A stretch of 64,000 bases of DNA from JALOLV01 sp046295175 (lineage in GTDB: Bacteria > Bacteroidota > Bacteroidia > Cytophagales > Spirosomataceae), in the NCBI GenBank assembly GCA_046295175.1, contig JBKBNY010000005.1, positions 186,001 to 250,000 on the forward strand, read 5' to 3'. Positions 43,723 to 53,282 of this stretch are shown piece by piece. Both the position numbers and the translations under genes were made by a program. The notes under the pieces were generated by a model that was not told the origin of the DNA, ran no database searches, and saw only the letters and a program-made list of their open reading frames with translations. Position 1 is the stretch's first letter. Each line of letters starts with the position of its first letter.

Positions 43723-45165
43723 ATGAAAAAGATACTTTTATGCTTACTCATATCGACACCTATTTTCGCACAAAAACTTACTTTACAACAAGCCATCGAC
43801 ATGGCCAAAGATAATAGTCCGATTGCAAAACAGATTCGGTCGAATTATCAAGCCAGTAAATGGACATTTGAAGCTACCAAAGCCAACCTAAAACCCCAAC
43901 TCGAACTCACGGGGGTTTTGCCCGGTTTCAGACGTTCTATCAATAGCATTACTCAACCCGACGGTGGGTTGCTGTTTCGTCCGCAAAGTCAGAATTTTTC
44001 AAATACGACTCTCACATTGAGCCAAAATCTCCTCAAAACAGGCGGTGTAGTTTCGGTCAATTCGGGTGTTAGTCGAATTGATTTATTTGGCAAGAATTTA
44101 TCAGCAACTGGCTCATTTTGGAATACTTCTCCCCTTTTTATCGAATTTTCGCAGCCACTTTTTAGAATCAATCGCACTAAGTGGAACTGGGAACAACGCC
44201 AAATAGAATTCGATGGCGAAACCCGAAAACAATTAGAATCGCTGGAGGATTTATCATTGAGTATTACCCAAAAATTCTTCGATTTGTCGATTGCATCGGT
44301 TCAATTAAAAAATGCCGAATACAATTTGGCCATCAACGATACCATCTACAATATTTCTAAGGGGCGTTATGGAGTTGGAAAAATCGCCGAAAATGAATTA
44401 CTACAAGTCGAACTCGGATTGATGAATGCTCGAAACGAGGTCGAACGCAATAAATTATTGATGCTAACGAGCGAAAAAGAACTTCAAAATTTGATTGGAG
44501 GAAGCAATGGCAACAAAATCGAGGCAATTGTACCATTTGTAATTCCGGTTTTTGACCCCAATGTCGAGAAAGCCGTCTTAGAAGCACGAAATAACCGAAG
44601 TGACTACAAAAACCTCGAATTATCCGAAAATCAAGCACGAATGAATCTTCGTTCGGCTGAAATTAGTAGGCGATTCAGTGCCGATTTAAACGTTTCGTTT
44701 GGTTTCAATCAGACCAACCCTAATCTTGGCAAAGCGTTATCAGATTTACAAGGCTCACAAATGGCCAGTGTGGGGCTTAAAGTACCAATCTACAATGCAG
44801 GGAGGAATAAAGCAGAGGTAGAATCTGCTAAAAACAGTTTGGATGCCACCATCGAAAACATCAAAAATCAGCAAAATATGATTGATTTAGAGGTTTTCAA
44901 TCGAGTTTCAGAAATTAAACAGCTAAAAACCAGTTTATTGATTTCGGCCAAAACCGATACAATTGCCCAAAAAAGGTATGAAGTTGCCAAAAATAGGTAT
45001 CTGATTGGAAAAATAGACATAACAAATTTGACCATCGCACAGCAAGAAAAAGACCAAGCGTTATTGGCTTATATTCAGACTTTACAGCAATTTTGGCTGG
45101 CTTATTTCAGACTAAGACGAGCAACACTTTATGATTTTGTATTAGACGAAAAAATCAAACCATAG
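43723..45165 (+). CDS. TolC-family outer-membrane efflux protein
   Basis: A 480-aa protein. ATG 43723 gives a signal peptide (KKILLCLLISTPIFAQ); the longer frame from 43660 would overlap the permease gene. The start LTLQQAIDMAKDNSP and the two long helical repeats (ALEQARNNRSDYKNLELSENQ-like) with GLKVPIYNAGRNKAEV are hallmarks of outer-membrane efflux proteins. It forms the exit duct for the adaptor/permease pair upstream. Confidence 0.94.
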   Translation: MKKILLCLLISTPIFAQKLTLQQAIDMAKDNSPIAKQIRSNYQASKWTFEATKANLKPQLELTGVLPGFRRSINSITQPDGGLLFRPQSQNFSNTTLTLSQNLLKTGGVVSVNSGVSRIDLFGKNLSATGSFWNTSPLFIEFSQPLFRINRTKWNWEQRQIEFDGETRKQLESLEDLSLSITQKFFDLSIASVQLKNAEYNLAINDTIYNISKGRYGVGKIAENELLQVELGLMNARNEVERNKLLMLTSEKELQNLIGGSNGNKIEAIVPFVIPVFDPNVEKAVLEARNNRSDYKNLELSENQARMNLRSAEISRRFSADLNVSFGFNQTNPNLGKALSDLQGSQMASVGLKVPIYNAGRNKAEVESAKNSLDATIENIKNQQNMIDLEVFNRVSEIKQLKTSLLISAKTDTIAQKRYEVAKNRYLIGKIDITNLTIAQQEKDQALLAYIQTLQQFWLAYFRLRRATLYDFVLDEKIKP

Positions 45166-45832
45166 ATTTATCAAATTTTCGCCACTCGCCAGCTTGTAAC
45201 TCGCCTAACTCAATCTCCCCGATTCGGATTCTGACTAAGCGAGTTACTTCATAATTCAGTTTATAGCACATTCTCCTAATCTGGCGATTTAGCCCCTGAA
45301 TCAACGTAATTTTGAATGTAAAATCATCCTTTTTGACAACTTTACAAGGTAGTGTCATTTGCCCCATAATTTTGATTCCGCTCGACATTCTTTCCACAAA
45401 ATCATCATCAATCGGTTTATCGACTGTTACCAAATATTCTTTTTGGGTCTTATTTTCGTGTCGCAAGATTTTATCATAGAGTCGTCCGTCATTTGTCAAT
45501 AACAAAAGCCCTTCAGATTCTTTATCGAGCCTCCCAATCGGAAAAATATCATCTGCAAATGGTAGAATTTGCTTCAAGTTATCAGCTATTTCGGTATTAA
45601 ATGTCGTTTCTATTCCTCTTGGCTTGTAGTAGGCAATGTATTCAAATCGCTTGCCTTCTTTCAAAATCTGTCCTTCGTAAATCACTTCGTCATCTGGTTG
45701 TAAATCAAGATTTGAAGCCACAAATTCGCCATTTACCAATATTTTTTTCTGAATTATCAACTCCAACGCGGCCTTATTTGAGATTTTTAACCGTTTGACG
45801 AGTAAGTATTGAAGCCGATTCCGAAAAGTCAT
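45155..45832 (-). CDS. rluF: RsuA/RluF-family 23S rRNA pseudouridine synthase
   Basis: A 225-aa protein. S4 RNA-binding domain at the N-terminus (RLQYLLVKRLKISNKAALEL...KKILVNG), then the catalytic domain with the Asp in FPIGRLDKESEGLLLLTNDG, and LIQGLNRQIRRMC near the end. These are the family motifs; RluF (U2604) is the likeliest member because of the short size and lack of a C-terminal tail. ATG 45832 is chosen because the S4 domain starts directly there; ATG 45874 would add 14 residues. Its 3' end overlaps the convergent TolC gene by 11 bases. Confidence 0.9.
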   Translation of the reverse strand: MTFRNRLQYLLVKRLKISNKAALELIIQKKILVNGEFVASNLDLQPDDEVIYEGQILKEGKRFEYIAYYKPRGIETTFNTEIADNLKQILPFADDIFPIGRLDKESEGLLLLTNDGRLYDKILRHENKTQKEYLVTVDKPIDDDFVERMSSGIKIMGQMTLPCKVVKKDDFTFKITLIQGLNRQIRRMCYKLNYEVTRLVRIRIGEIELGELQAGEWRKFDKSMV

Positions 45833-45882
45833 AAATGATGTTAATAAATAAGCTATTGATTCCAAAACTACCATGCAACCTT

Positions 45883-45890
45883 TATATTTG
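45883..45890 (+). promoter_or_regulatory. Candidate -7 element for the TonB receptor gene
   Basis: TATATTTG (TAnnTTTG consensus) 30 bases before the receptor ATG, in the short divergent gap with the pseudouridine synthase gene. A TTG lies about 24 bases upstream, not the ideal spacing. Confidence 0.45.
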
Positions 45891-45919
45891 CAAAATCATC
45901 TTCACAATAAACACTAAGT

Positions 45920-48307
45920 ATGAAAAAAGCACTACTCCTACTTTTACTCACTGCATTTAAATTATCCGCTCAAAAAACCAACATTACCATCAAGCTCACC
46001 GAAGCCAACAAGCAGCCCATCATCGGGGCTACGGTAAAACTGACCAATCGAACAGATTCTACCAAAGTACTTTACAGTACTGCCGATACGGCTGGCGTTG
46101 TCAGATTCTCGGTTCTGCCGACTCAATACACCATTCGGGCGAGTTCGATTGGCTTTAAAACACTCGAAAAGGGAATCAATGTCAAGGCAAATCAAACTTA
46201 TTTCGAGTTTGTGATGGCTTCTGATGCCAATGCTTTGGCGGGTGTTACGGTCGTGGCAACCAAACCTTTGATGAGACAAGAAGATGACAAAACCATCGTT
46301 GACCCCGAGCCAATCGCCAATACAAGCACGAGTGCCTACGAGATTATGGAGAAGATTCCGGGTGTTTTTATGGACCAAGACGGCAATATTTATCTCAATA
46401 ATTCTACTCCTGCCGCCATATTCATCAATGGTCGTGAACAAAAAATGAGTACCGCCGATATTGCTTCGATTCTGAAAAGTTTACCACCTAATAGCATCGA
46501 AAAAATCGAGATTTTGCGAACACCCTCGGCCAAATACGATGCCAGTGGTTCGGGTGGAATCGTGAACGTGATTCTGAAAAAAGGTGTAAAAATTGGTTTA
46601 ACGGGCAGTGTAAATGCAGGAATGAATCAAGGTCGATTTGGCAATCAGTTTATCGGGATGAATCTCAATAACAGCAACGGTAGCCGAACCAGCTATTTCA
46701 ATCTCAATTACAGCCGCCGTAACTCTTATGAAAGACTCGAAACAACTCGAAAACTCTCGGCCGATTCGGTGCTTTCGCAAAATGCTTACACCAAATACCC
46801 CGGCGACGGGCTTTATGCAGGTTATGGTTTAGGTTTTGAATTATCAAAAAAATGGGAATTGAACGTCGATGGACGTGGTAGCTACAACCTCACCAATAGC
46901 AATGCCGAAAATCAAAGCCAGATTTTGAGATTGAGCAATAATTCGACATTGACCGATAACCTTAATCTCTTACAAAACGACACCAAAGGCTACAATTTTA
47001 GCCAAGGAATCGCCACAAAATACAAAATTGATACGCTTGGCTCGGAGTTTACTACCGATATTTCGTACAGTTTGATTGGGAGTAACATCGACCAAAATTT
47101 TGAAACGCAATTCACAAAACCTGCTCGACAGTCGGTTGGTGGTTACGGAGATATTGAAAATCGAAGAAACCTATTTGCGGTTATGGTTGATTTAAAATAC
47201 CAGTTTCCGCACAAACTTACTTTTGAGACGGGTCTAAAAACCTCGATTCTGAATTTCAAAAACTCGACCGATTACTTCTTGAATGCCAACAATAGCACCA
47301 TCGTTGATGTGGGGCGAACCAATGCCTACGATTACCGTGAAAATATCAATGCAGCTTACATACAAGCCTCAAAATCAATCAGTTCGTTTGTATTAAAAGT
47401 GGGCACTCGTATGGAAAACACCAATATGCGAGGTCATCAGCGAATCCCGCGTGATACAACTTTTAGTATTAACCGCACCGATTTCTTTCCGTACGTTTAT
47501 TTGAGCCGGCCTGTTGCCAAAATCGCAAGTTTTCAGCTAAGAGCATTTTTGATTTATCGCCGCACCATTACTCGTCCAGTTTACGAATACCTCAATCCTT
47601 CACCGAGATTCATCGACCAATATTTGTACGAATCGGGCAATCCAACGCTTCGTCCACAATTTACCCAAAACATCGAGGCAAATATCAGCTTTAACGACAT
47701 GCCAATCTTTGCCGTTGGCCGTAATTATACCGAAGATATTTTTACGAATGTTATCTACCAAGACCCTCGGAATCCGAGCGTTGCGTACCGTACTTATGAT
47801 AATTTGGGGCAAAATCGTGAAACGTATTTTAAGCTAATCGGGGCGATTCCACCCGGCAAAAAGTACTTTTTTGTGGTAAGTTCGCAATATAACCACAATG
47901 ATTACAATGGCCGCTACGAAAACAGTACGCTGACTTTTAGCCGTGGAAGCTGGACATTTTTCATGCTCCAACAACTCAAAATTGACAAACGCTCGACGGT
48001 CTCTCTCAATGGTTTTTATCGTCTGAAAGGGCAGTTACAATTTTACGAATTGAGCGATTTCGGAAGTGTAAATTTCAGCATTAATCGCAATTTCTTAGAC
48101 CGCAAATTGCTCGTTACACTCAACGCCAATGATGTTTTCTTTACCAATAATAACCGATTCACTATAAATCAAGGCTCGATTTCGGCAACGGGTCGTCGTG
48201 TAGCCGATACCCGCAGATTTGGTTTCAATATCAGATACAACTTTGGGTTACGTAAAAAAGAAGAATCTACGAATATGTTTAATATCGAAAATGCCGATAA
48301 GCAGTAG
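45920..48307 (+). CDS. TonB-dependent outer-membrane beta-barrel receptor
   Basis: A 795-aa outer-membrane protein. Signal peptide (KKALLLLLLTAFKLSAQ), a carboxypeptidase-regulatory-like domain (about 20-105, PIIGATVKLTNRTDSTKV), a plug (AYEIMEKIPGVFMDQDGNIYL, IEKIEILRTPSAKYDASGSG) and a large beta-barrel of the OMP_b-brl_3 type, ending in aromatic strands (GFNIRYNFGLRKK). There is no SusD partner, so a siderophore, metal or peptide ligand is more likely than a glycan. The gene has its own promoter-like element and is followed by a lipoprotein gene. Confidence 0.93.
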   Translation: MKKALLLLLLTAFKLSAQKTNITIKLTEANKQPIIGATVKLTNRTDSTKVLYSTADTAGVVRFSVLPTQYTIRASSIGFKTLEKGINVKANQTYFEFVMASDANALAGVTVVATKPLMRQEDDKTIVDPEPIANTSTSAYEIMEKIPGVFMDQDGNIYLNNSTPAAIFINGREQKMSTADIASILKSLPPNSIEKIEILRTPSAKYDASGSGGIVNVILKKGVKIGLTGSVNAGMNQGRFGNQFIGMNLNNSNGSRTSYFNLNYSRRNSYERLETTRKLSADSVLSQNAYTKYPGDGLYAGYGLGFELSKKWELNVDGRGSYNLTNSNAENQSQILRLSNNSTLTDNLNLLQNDTKGYNFSQGIATKYKIDTLGSEFTTDISYSLIGSNIDQNFETQFTKPARQSVGGYGDIENRRNLFAVMVDLKYQFPHKLTFETGLKTSILNFKNSTDYFLNANNSTIVDVGRTNAYDYRENINAAYIQASKSISSFVLKVGTRMENTNMRGHQRIPRDTTFSINRTDFFPYVYLSRPVAKIASFQLRAFLIYRRTITRPVYEYLNPSPRFIDQYLYESGNPTLRPQFTQNIEANISFNDMPIFAVGRNYTEDIFTNVIYQDPRNPSVAYRTYDNLGQNRETYFKLIGAIPPGKKYFFVVSSQYNHNDYNGRYENSTLTFSRGSWTFFMLQQLKIDKRSTVSLNGFYRLKGQLQFYELSDFGSVNFSINRNFLDRKLLVTLNANDVFFTNNNRFTINQGSISATGRRVADTRRFGFNIRYNFGLRKKEESTNMFNIENADKQ

Positions 48308-48376
48308 GTAAATTCAAGAATTCTTATTTTTCGGTACAATTTTTGCTATAATTTGAGGAGCAATTTAAGTGAATCT

Positions 48377-49213
48377 ATGAAGAAGAATCTCCTCAAATTA
48401 TTGATATTCAGTGTTTTGGCTTTTGTCATTTCTTGTAAGAAAAGTTCGCAAGAAGAGATTACACCCGACCCATTCGGGACAAATGCCAATACGGGTCTCA
48501 AAACCAAATGTAATCTCAAAAGCATAACCGATGATAAAGATGCTGTAAAAAGTACTTTTGAGTACGATGCTAATAAAAAATTGACAAAAGTTACAAACAT
48601 CGTTGATAAAACCACCATTTCGTTTACATACAACACAAAAGGGAAAATCGACAAGATGGATTTCAGAACGCCCGTTGCTGGCGAAAGCTACACCATCAAT
48701 TACACTTACGACGAAACGGGTAGCCGAGTTATGAGAACCAAAGCTACTGTACAGGGTTATGAATTCTTAAACAATGCCATGGTGTATGAAGGCGAAAAAC
48801 TGATTAGAGCTACCTGCGATTTTGATATTTTTGGTGAAAAAATTCAGGTTTTGTATCGAATGGAATACACTGGCGATAACCTCACAAGGGTTTATTCACG
48901 TACCAACGGCGACAAAGAAGTAGTAGTTTTTGAAGGCGTGAAATACGATGATAAACTCAATTTTTATCCTAATAACTATAACATGTTTGCACTCGGTTTT
49001 TTGGGGCTAAAAAACAGTTATTTCGGATATTTGAGCAAAAACAACCCAGTTTCGATTAAAATATACGATGAAAAAAATGAAGCAAATCTTATCGATATGA
49101 ATTACACATACGATAAAAAAGGAGTTGTTTTAAAGAATAATATCATAACGACTAACCCCAAAGGAGTAAAACAAACTCGCCTCGAAGGTTATCAGTTTAT
49201 TGATTGTAAATAA
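48377..49213 (+). CDS. Lipoprotein with YD-like repeats
   Basis: A 278-aa protein. ATG 48377 gives a signal peptide and lipobox FVISC (Cys17). The mature part has strands resembling the YD-like or DUF4595-type repeats: FEYDANKKLTKVTN, FTYNTKGKIDKMDF, INYTYDETGSRVMRTK and MNYTYDKKGVVLKNN. It is probably tethered facing the outer surface or the periplasm. It lies 70 bases after the TonB receptor stop, perhaps co-transcribed. Function unknown. Confidence 0.8.
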   Translation: MKKNLLKLLIFSVLAFVISCKKSSQEEITPDPFGTNANTGLKTKCNLKSITDDKDAVKSTFEYDANKKLTKVTNIVDKTTISFTYNTKGKIDKMDFRTPVAGESYTINYTYDETGSRVMRTKATVQGYEFLNNAMVYEGEKLIRATCDFDIFGEKIQVLYRMEYTGDNLTRVYSRTNGDKEVVVFEGVKYDDKLNFYPNNYNMFALGFLGLKNSYFGYLSKNNPVSIKIYDEKNEANLIDMNYTYDKKGVVLKNNIITTNPKGVKQTRLEGYQFIDCK

Positions 49214-49218
49214 GCCAA

Positions 49219-50892
49219 CTACTTAGCAGCATAGCCAGGCCCTCGTACAAATCTCCCCGATTTTACACCCGTATGTTTGCCATCTTTTATGGCTTGTTTG
49301 CCGTTTACAAAAACGTGTGTCATACCAGTTGCTAATTGGTGAGGTTTTTCAAAAGTGGCATTATCTTGTAACTTTGCAGGGTCAAAAATCACAATATCGG
49401 CAAAGTTGCCGACCTTCAATCTCCCTCTTTTCTGGATTTTTAGGTTATCGCAGGGCAATGCCGAAAGTTTATAAATGGCTTCTTCGAGACTGATTACTTT
49501 TTCATCTCTCACGTATTTACCGAGTAATCTAACAAAATTTCCGTAACTTCTTGGATGCGGATTAGCTTTTAAAAACACCCCTTCTGGTGCTTGCGAAGCG
49601 GCATCAGAGCAAAAAGTCATGTACGGGAGCTTTATTTGCTTCTTGACATTATCCTCCGACATCAAAAAATAAACCACCTCAACCCTCGAATCATCATCAA
49701 TGACCAAATCCATTGCGGTTTCGTACCATGTTTTACCACGCATTTTGGCAACTTCGGTAAGTGTTTTTCCGATGTATTTTTTGAGCGAATCCTGTCTAAA
49801 TCCAACGAGAAGCGTACCATCAGGCCCAGCCGAAAGGCAAAGATTCTCCCAATCGTTTTGTTGTGCTTGCATTTCGTCACCTACCCTACTCCGAATCGTT
49901 CCAGTTTTCAATCTCCTTCGCCATTGTTGCAAACCACCTTCTTGCACCCACGGCGGCATAGCGGCATCGAGCCCAGTAGCACCCGCCACATAATTATACA
50001 TATCGGTTGTAATATTTAATCCATGCTTTCTGGCACTATCAATTTTGGCAATTACCTTGTCTAATTTTTGCCAATTTTGCTTTCCTGCCGCCTTCAAATG
50101 GTAAATTTCGGCGTGAATATTGGCATTTTTGGCAATCTCAATCAATTCATCTACGCCCTCCTCCAGCCGATTTCCTTCACTACGAATATGCGAAATATAC
50201 ATTCCACCGTATTCTGATGCCACTTTTGAAAGTTCAATCAGTTCATTGGTTGTGCTGTATGTACCAGGCACATAAATCAAAGCCGAAGCCACACCCATCG
50301 CACCTTCTTGCATAGCTTGTTTTACGTGTTGTTTCATACGTTCCATCTCCTCGGGTTTGGGTGGACGGTTGGCGTAGCCCAATTCCATTGCTCTAACCGT
50401 AGAAGCCCCCACAAACGAAGCAACATTGGGAGAAACCCCTTTTTTCTCTAAATATTCCAAATATCCACCGAGGGTTTTCCATTCAATTTTGTATTTGATA
50501 CTACCTTGCATTCGTTCCGAATCCACAATCATTGAGTCGGTCAATGGCCCCATCGAATCCCCTTCGCCCATCACTTCGAGCGTAACGCCTTGGGTCAATT
50601 CGCTCAATGAGCGTCCGTCATGAATCAAACTTTCGGTACTCCAACTCAGCATATTCACAAATCCTGGAGCAACTGCCATACCTTTTGCATCAAGAATTTG
50701 CGGAGCCGATTCTTTGGATAAATCACCAATAAACGCCACGGTATCGGCCTTAATCGCAATATCAGCACCGAATGGTTTACCTCCGTTTCCGTCGTAAATC
50801 AATCCGTTTCTTATGATAATATCGTATTTCGATTCTTGTTTGCAGGATAAAATGGCAAATGTACCAATAATGAGAAAAAGGGCTTTTTTCAT
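49219..50892 (-). CDS. D-aminoacylase-like amidohydrolase lipoprotein with altered metal site
   Basis: A 557-aa protein with lipobox AILSC (Cys17). The amidohydrolase fold is clear: YDIIIRNGLIYDGNG at the start, YISHIRSEGNRLEEGVDELI and AEIYHLKAAGKQNW with the two middle His ligands, CSDAASQAPEG with the late Asp, and a C-terminal FADIVIFDP. It resembles N-acyl-D-amino-acid deacylases. The usual HxH after PGFxD is replaced (PGFVNMLSWST), and the bridging Cys region reads GVTLEVMGEGD. The protein may use fewer metals or a different chemistry. It is convergent with the YD lipoprotein gene. Confidence 0.85.
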   Translation of the reverse strand: MKKALFLIIGTFAILSCKQESKYDIIIRNGLIYDGNGGKPFGADIAIKADTVAFIGDLSKESAPQILDAKGMAVAPGFVNMLSWSTESLIHDGRSLSELTQGVTLEVMGEGDSMGPLTDSMIVDSERMQGSIKYKIEWKTLGGYLEYLEKKGVSPNVASFVGASTVRAMELGYANRPPKPEEMERMKQHVKQAMQEGAMGVASALIYVPGTYSTTNELIELSKVASEYGGMYISHIRSEGNRLEEGVDELIEIAKNANIHAEIYHLKAAGKQNWQKLDKVIAKIDSARKHGLNITTDMYNYVAGATGLDAAMPPWVQEGGLQQWRRRLKTGTIRSRVGDEMQAQQNDWENLCLSAGPDGTLLVGFRQDSLKKYIGKTLTEVAKMRGKTWYETAMDLVIDDDSRVEVVYFLMSEDNVKKQIKLPYMTFCSDAASQAPEGVFLKANPHPRSYGNFVRLLGKYVRDEKVISLEEAIYKLSALPCDNLKIQKRGRLKVGNFADIVIFDPAKLQDNATFEKPHQLATGMTHVFVNGKQAIKDGKHTGVKSGRFVRGPGYAAK

Positions 50893-50980
50893 GGATTAAG
50901 GGGTTGAAAAGCGAATTTAAGAAAGGAAGCGAAACAAACAGCAGAATTGTTTCACAAATTGGAATAGAATTCTAAAATTT

Positions 50981-52042
50981 CTATTCTGACATTCCTATAA
51001 CTAAACTCTCCATGTAAGCTCCAGCCGTTTGCCTTTTTACCAATGAGGCTGATTGGCCGGCCCAAAATGTAATCAAATCTCCTCTGTTTTGCTCAATTGC
51101 AGCTCTGCGTAATACACTCATGAAAGTTGTTTGTAACGGAAATGGCAGAATATTTGGTCTATCACGAATCTCAAGTTCTGATATTTCACTTACGATTCCT
51201 CTTGCCAATCTTCCTGTAAAGATTTTGGTTAAGGTTGTTTTTTGGGCATCAATCGAAGCCAATTTCTTTCTATAAACCTCATTGATATTGCTTTCTTCGC
51301 AAACCAAAAAACCAGTTCCGATTTGAACTGCCGATGCACCAAGTTTGAATGCGGCTTTTATAGACTCAGCATCCGTAATGCCGCCAGCAGCAATGATTGG
51401 GGTTTTGAGATTTTTTGCAAGCAATTGTACCAAAGCAAATGTTCCATGTAGCGAAGTCTCGGCCGATTGCAAAAATGATGGACGATGGCCACCTGCCTCA
51501 AAACCCGATGCAACAATCAAATCTACTTGGGATTCTTCGAGAGCCAATGCTTCTTCGAGTGTAGTGGCTGTACCAATGGTTTTGATACCTAATTTTTTAC
51601 ATTCATTTATAATTTCGGGGGCAGGTATCCCGAACACAAAACTAAAAACTGGGGGTCTATTTCTCAATAAAACTTCTACTTGCTGCTCAAATCTTGATGC
51701 AAATTTTGCGGGTATTGGCGGTATTTCTACATTCAAATAATCGAAATATGGCCGAAAACTCTCAACAACTTTCTGATAATAGTCCTCTGTTAAGCTATCT
51801 TGGTCATCGGCATCACTGACCCACAAATTAATTGCATAAGGTTTATTAGTTTTTGATTTAATTTTGACGTTTAATTCTTCAATTTCTTGAGGAGTTAATT
51901 GATATGCCCCATAACCACCCAATCCTCCGGTGTTTGATACCGCTGCCACCAACTCGGGCGAAGATATACCTCCACCAAATGGTCCTTGAAGAATTGGGTA
52001 TTCAATCTTCAATATTTCTGAAACTTTGGTTTTATTCCACAT
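50981..52042 (-). CDS. Nitronate monooxygenase-like flavoprotein
   Basis: A 353-aa FMN enzyme of the NMO/2-nitropropane dioxygenase family. Visible: YPILQGPFGGGISSPELVAAVSNTGGLG at the start, VASGFEAGGHR with the catalytic His, and IAAGGITDAESIKAAFKLGASAVQIGTGFL for the phosphate site. The family oxidises toxic alkyl nitronates. ATG 52042 is chosen; a longer frame from 52081 would add 13 residues without match. It is 67 bases downstream of the NTF2-like gene and may belong to the same transcript. Confidence 0.92.
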   Translation of the reverse strand: MWNKTKVSEILKIEYPILQGPFGGGISSPELVAAVSNTGGLGGYGAYQLTPQEIEELNVKIKSKTNKPYAINLWVSDADDQDSLTEDYYQKVVESFRPYFDYLNVEIPPIPAKFASRFEQQVEVLLRNRPPVFSFVFGIPAPEIINECKKLGIKTIGTATTLEEALALEESQVDLIVASGFEAGGHRPSFLQSAETSLHGTFALVQLLAKNLKTPIIAAGGITDAESIKAAFKLGASAVQIGTGFLVCEESNINEVYRKKLASIDAQKTTLTKIFTGRLARGIVSEISELEIRDRPNILPFPLQTTFMSVLRRAAIEQNRGDLITFWAGQSASLVKRQTAGAYMESLVIGMSE

Positions 52043-52109
52043 AATTAATTTTGTATGTAAAAGTACACCATCGCTAACCAAAAGATGATTAAGCGATAGT
52101 GTAACGGTT

Positions 52110-52484
52110 TTATCTTACGTTTGTAAATAATTTATTGACTATCAACCATTTACCATTCAATTTTGATAATGAAAGAAAATCGTAATAGTTAAATCCCAAC
52201 ATTGGAACATGAAGTTTTACAACCGCATTATTACCTAAAGTTTCAATAGATAAAATCTCCATACGGAACTCCTCCCCCAATTCGTGTGGACTTTTCCTAT
52301 GCTTTACGCCCTCAATATATTCATCCAATTTTTTGAAATAAGGTTGTCCATTAATATCTCCAAATAGCAAACAGTCTTGATAAAAAGCACCACGAAGTTG
52401 TTCGATATTTCCGTTGTAAATTCCTTCAAAATAATCATTGATTACGTTTTGAATTTCGGCCGAATCATCTCTAAAAGTTTTCAT
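52110..52484 (-). CDS. NTF2/SnoaL-like small protein
   Basis: A 124-aa cone-shaped NTF2-like protein: helices IQNVINDYFEGIYNGNIEQLRGAFYQD then strands LLFGDINGQPYFKKLDEYIEG and a C-terminal sheet AVVKLHVPMLGFNYYDFLSL. It resembles the putative lumazine-binding/SnoaL group, which may have isomerase or ligand-binding roles. It is two bases downstream of the DJ-1-like gene, thus co-transcribed. Confidence 0.82.
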   Translation of the reverse strand: MKTFRDDSAEIQNVINDYFEGIYNGNIEQLRGAFYQDCLLFGDINGQPYFKKLDEYIEGVKHRKSPHELGEEFRMEILSIETLGNNAVVKLHVPMLGFNYYDFLSLSKLNGKWLIVNKLFTNVR

Positions 52485-52486
52485 TT

Positions 52487-53248
52487 TTAGTTTTTTTTTG
52501 TGAGTAAATCCAGAAGCTTTTCGGCAACTAATTCCGAAGATTGTGGGTTTTGTCCTGTTAGTATCAAGCCGTCATTAATTGCAAAAGCAGACCAATCGGC
52601 ACCTTTTTCGTAGATAGCACCATGCTCTTTTAGCTTTGATTCGAGTGCAAAAGGAACAACTTTTGTTAGTTGTACCGCTTCTTCTTCTGTATTGCAAAAG
52701 CCTGTAATTTTCTTTCCATCAATCAAATACTTGCCGTTTTTATCTTTTACATTAATCAAAGCAGCCGAACCATGACACACAAAAGCTACGGGTTTCTGGT
52801 TGTTGTAAAAATCCTGAATGAGATTTATCGACGCTTGGTCATTGACCAAATCCCACATTGGGCCGTGACCTCCTGGGTAAAAAACGGCATCAAAATCTTT
52901 CTGATTTACCGAAGTCAGTTTCACAGTTTTGCTCAATACCACTTGTGTCTTTGAATCAGTAAAATATCGTTTGGTAGCCGAAGTCTGAAAAGCGGGTTCG
53001 TTACTTTTAGGGTCAATCGGAGCCTGACCACCTTTGGGAGTAGCCACTACAATTCCGTATCCTTTATCTTTAAAAAAGTAGTATGGAGTGGCAAATTCTT
53101 CAATCCAAAAGCCCGTTTTCTTATTGGTATTTCCCAGAATATCGTGCGATGTAAGCACAAATAACAATCTTTTAGGTTTACTACTTTGAGCAATCAATAA
53201 ATGACTTATCAATGAGATTAATGCGATAATTTTAAAAATACGTTTCAT
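52487..53248 (-). CDS. Exported DJ-1/PfpI (Hsp31-like) protein
   Basis: A 253-aa protein with a signal peptide (FKIIALISLISHLLIAQ). The nucleophile elbow VAFVCHGSAAL places C158 next to H159; E50 in FWIEEFA and the PGGHGPMWDL motif complete the Hsp31/YajL-like site. Relatives act as glyoxalase III-type methylglyoxal detoxifiers or chaperones. The periplasmic location is less usual. It sits between an SDR gene and an NTF2-like gene in a run controlled perhaps by the Crp/Fnr protein at 54341-54913. Confidence 0.88.
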   Translation of the reverse strand: MKRIFKIIALISLISHLLIAQSSKPKRLLFVLTSHDILGNTNKKTGFWIEEFATPYYFFKDKGYGIVVATPKGGQAPIDPKSNEPAFQTSATKRYFTDSKTQVVLSKTVKLTSVNQKDFDAVFYPGGHGPMWDLVNDQASINLIQDFYNNQKPVAFVCHGSAALINVKDKNGKYLIDGKKITGFCNTEEEAVQLTKVVPFALESKLKEHGAIYEKGADWSAFAINDGLILTGQNPQSSELVAEKLLDLLTKKN

Positions 53249-53282
53249 TATTATATTTTTTGAAGTGAATGATTGATTATAA

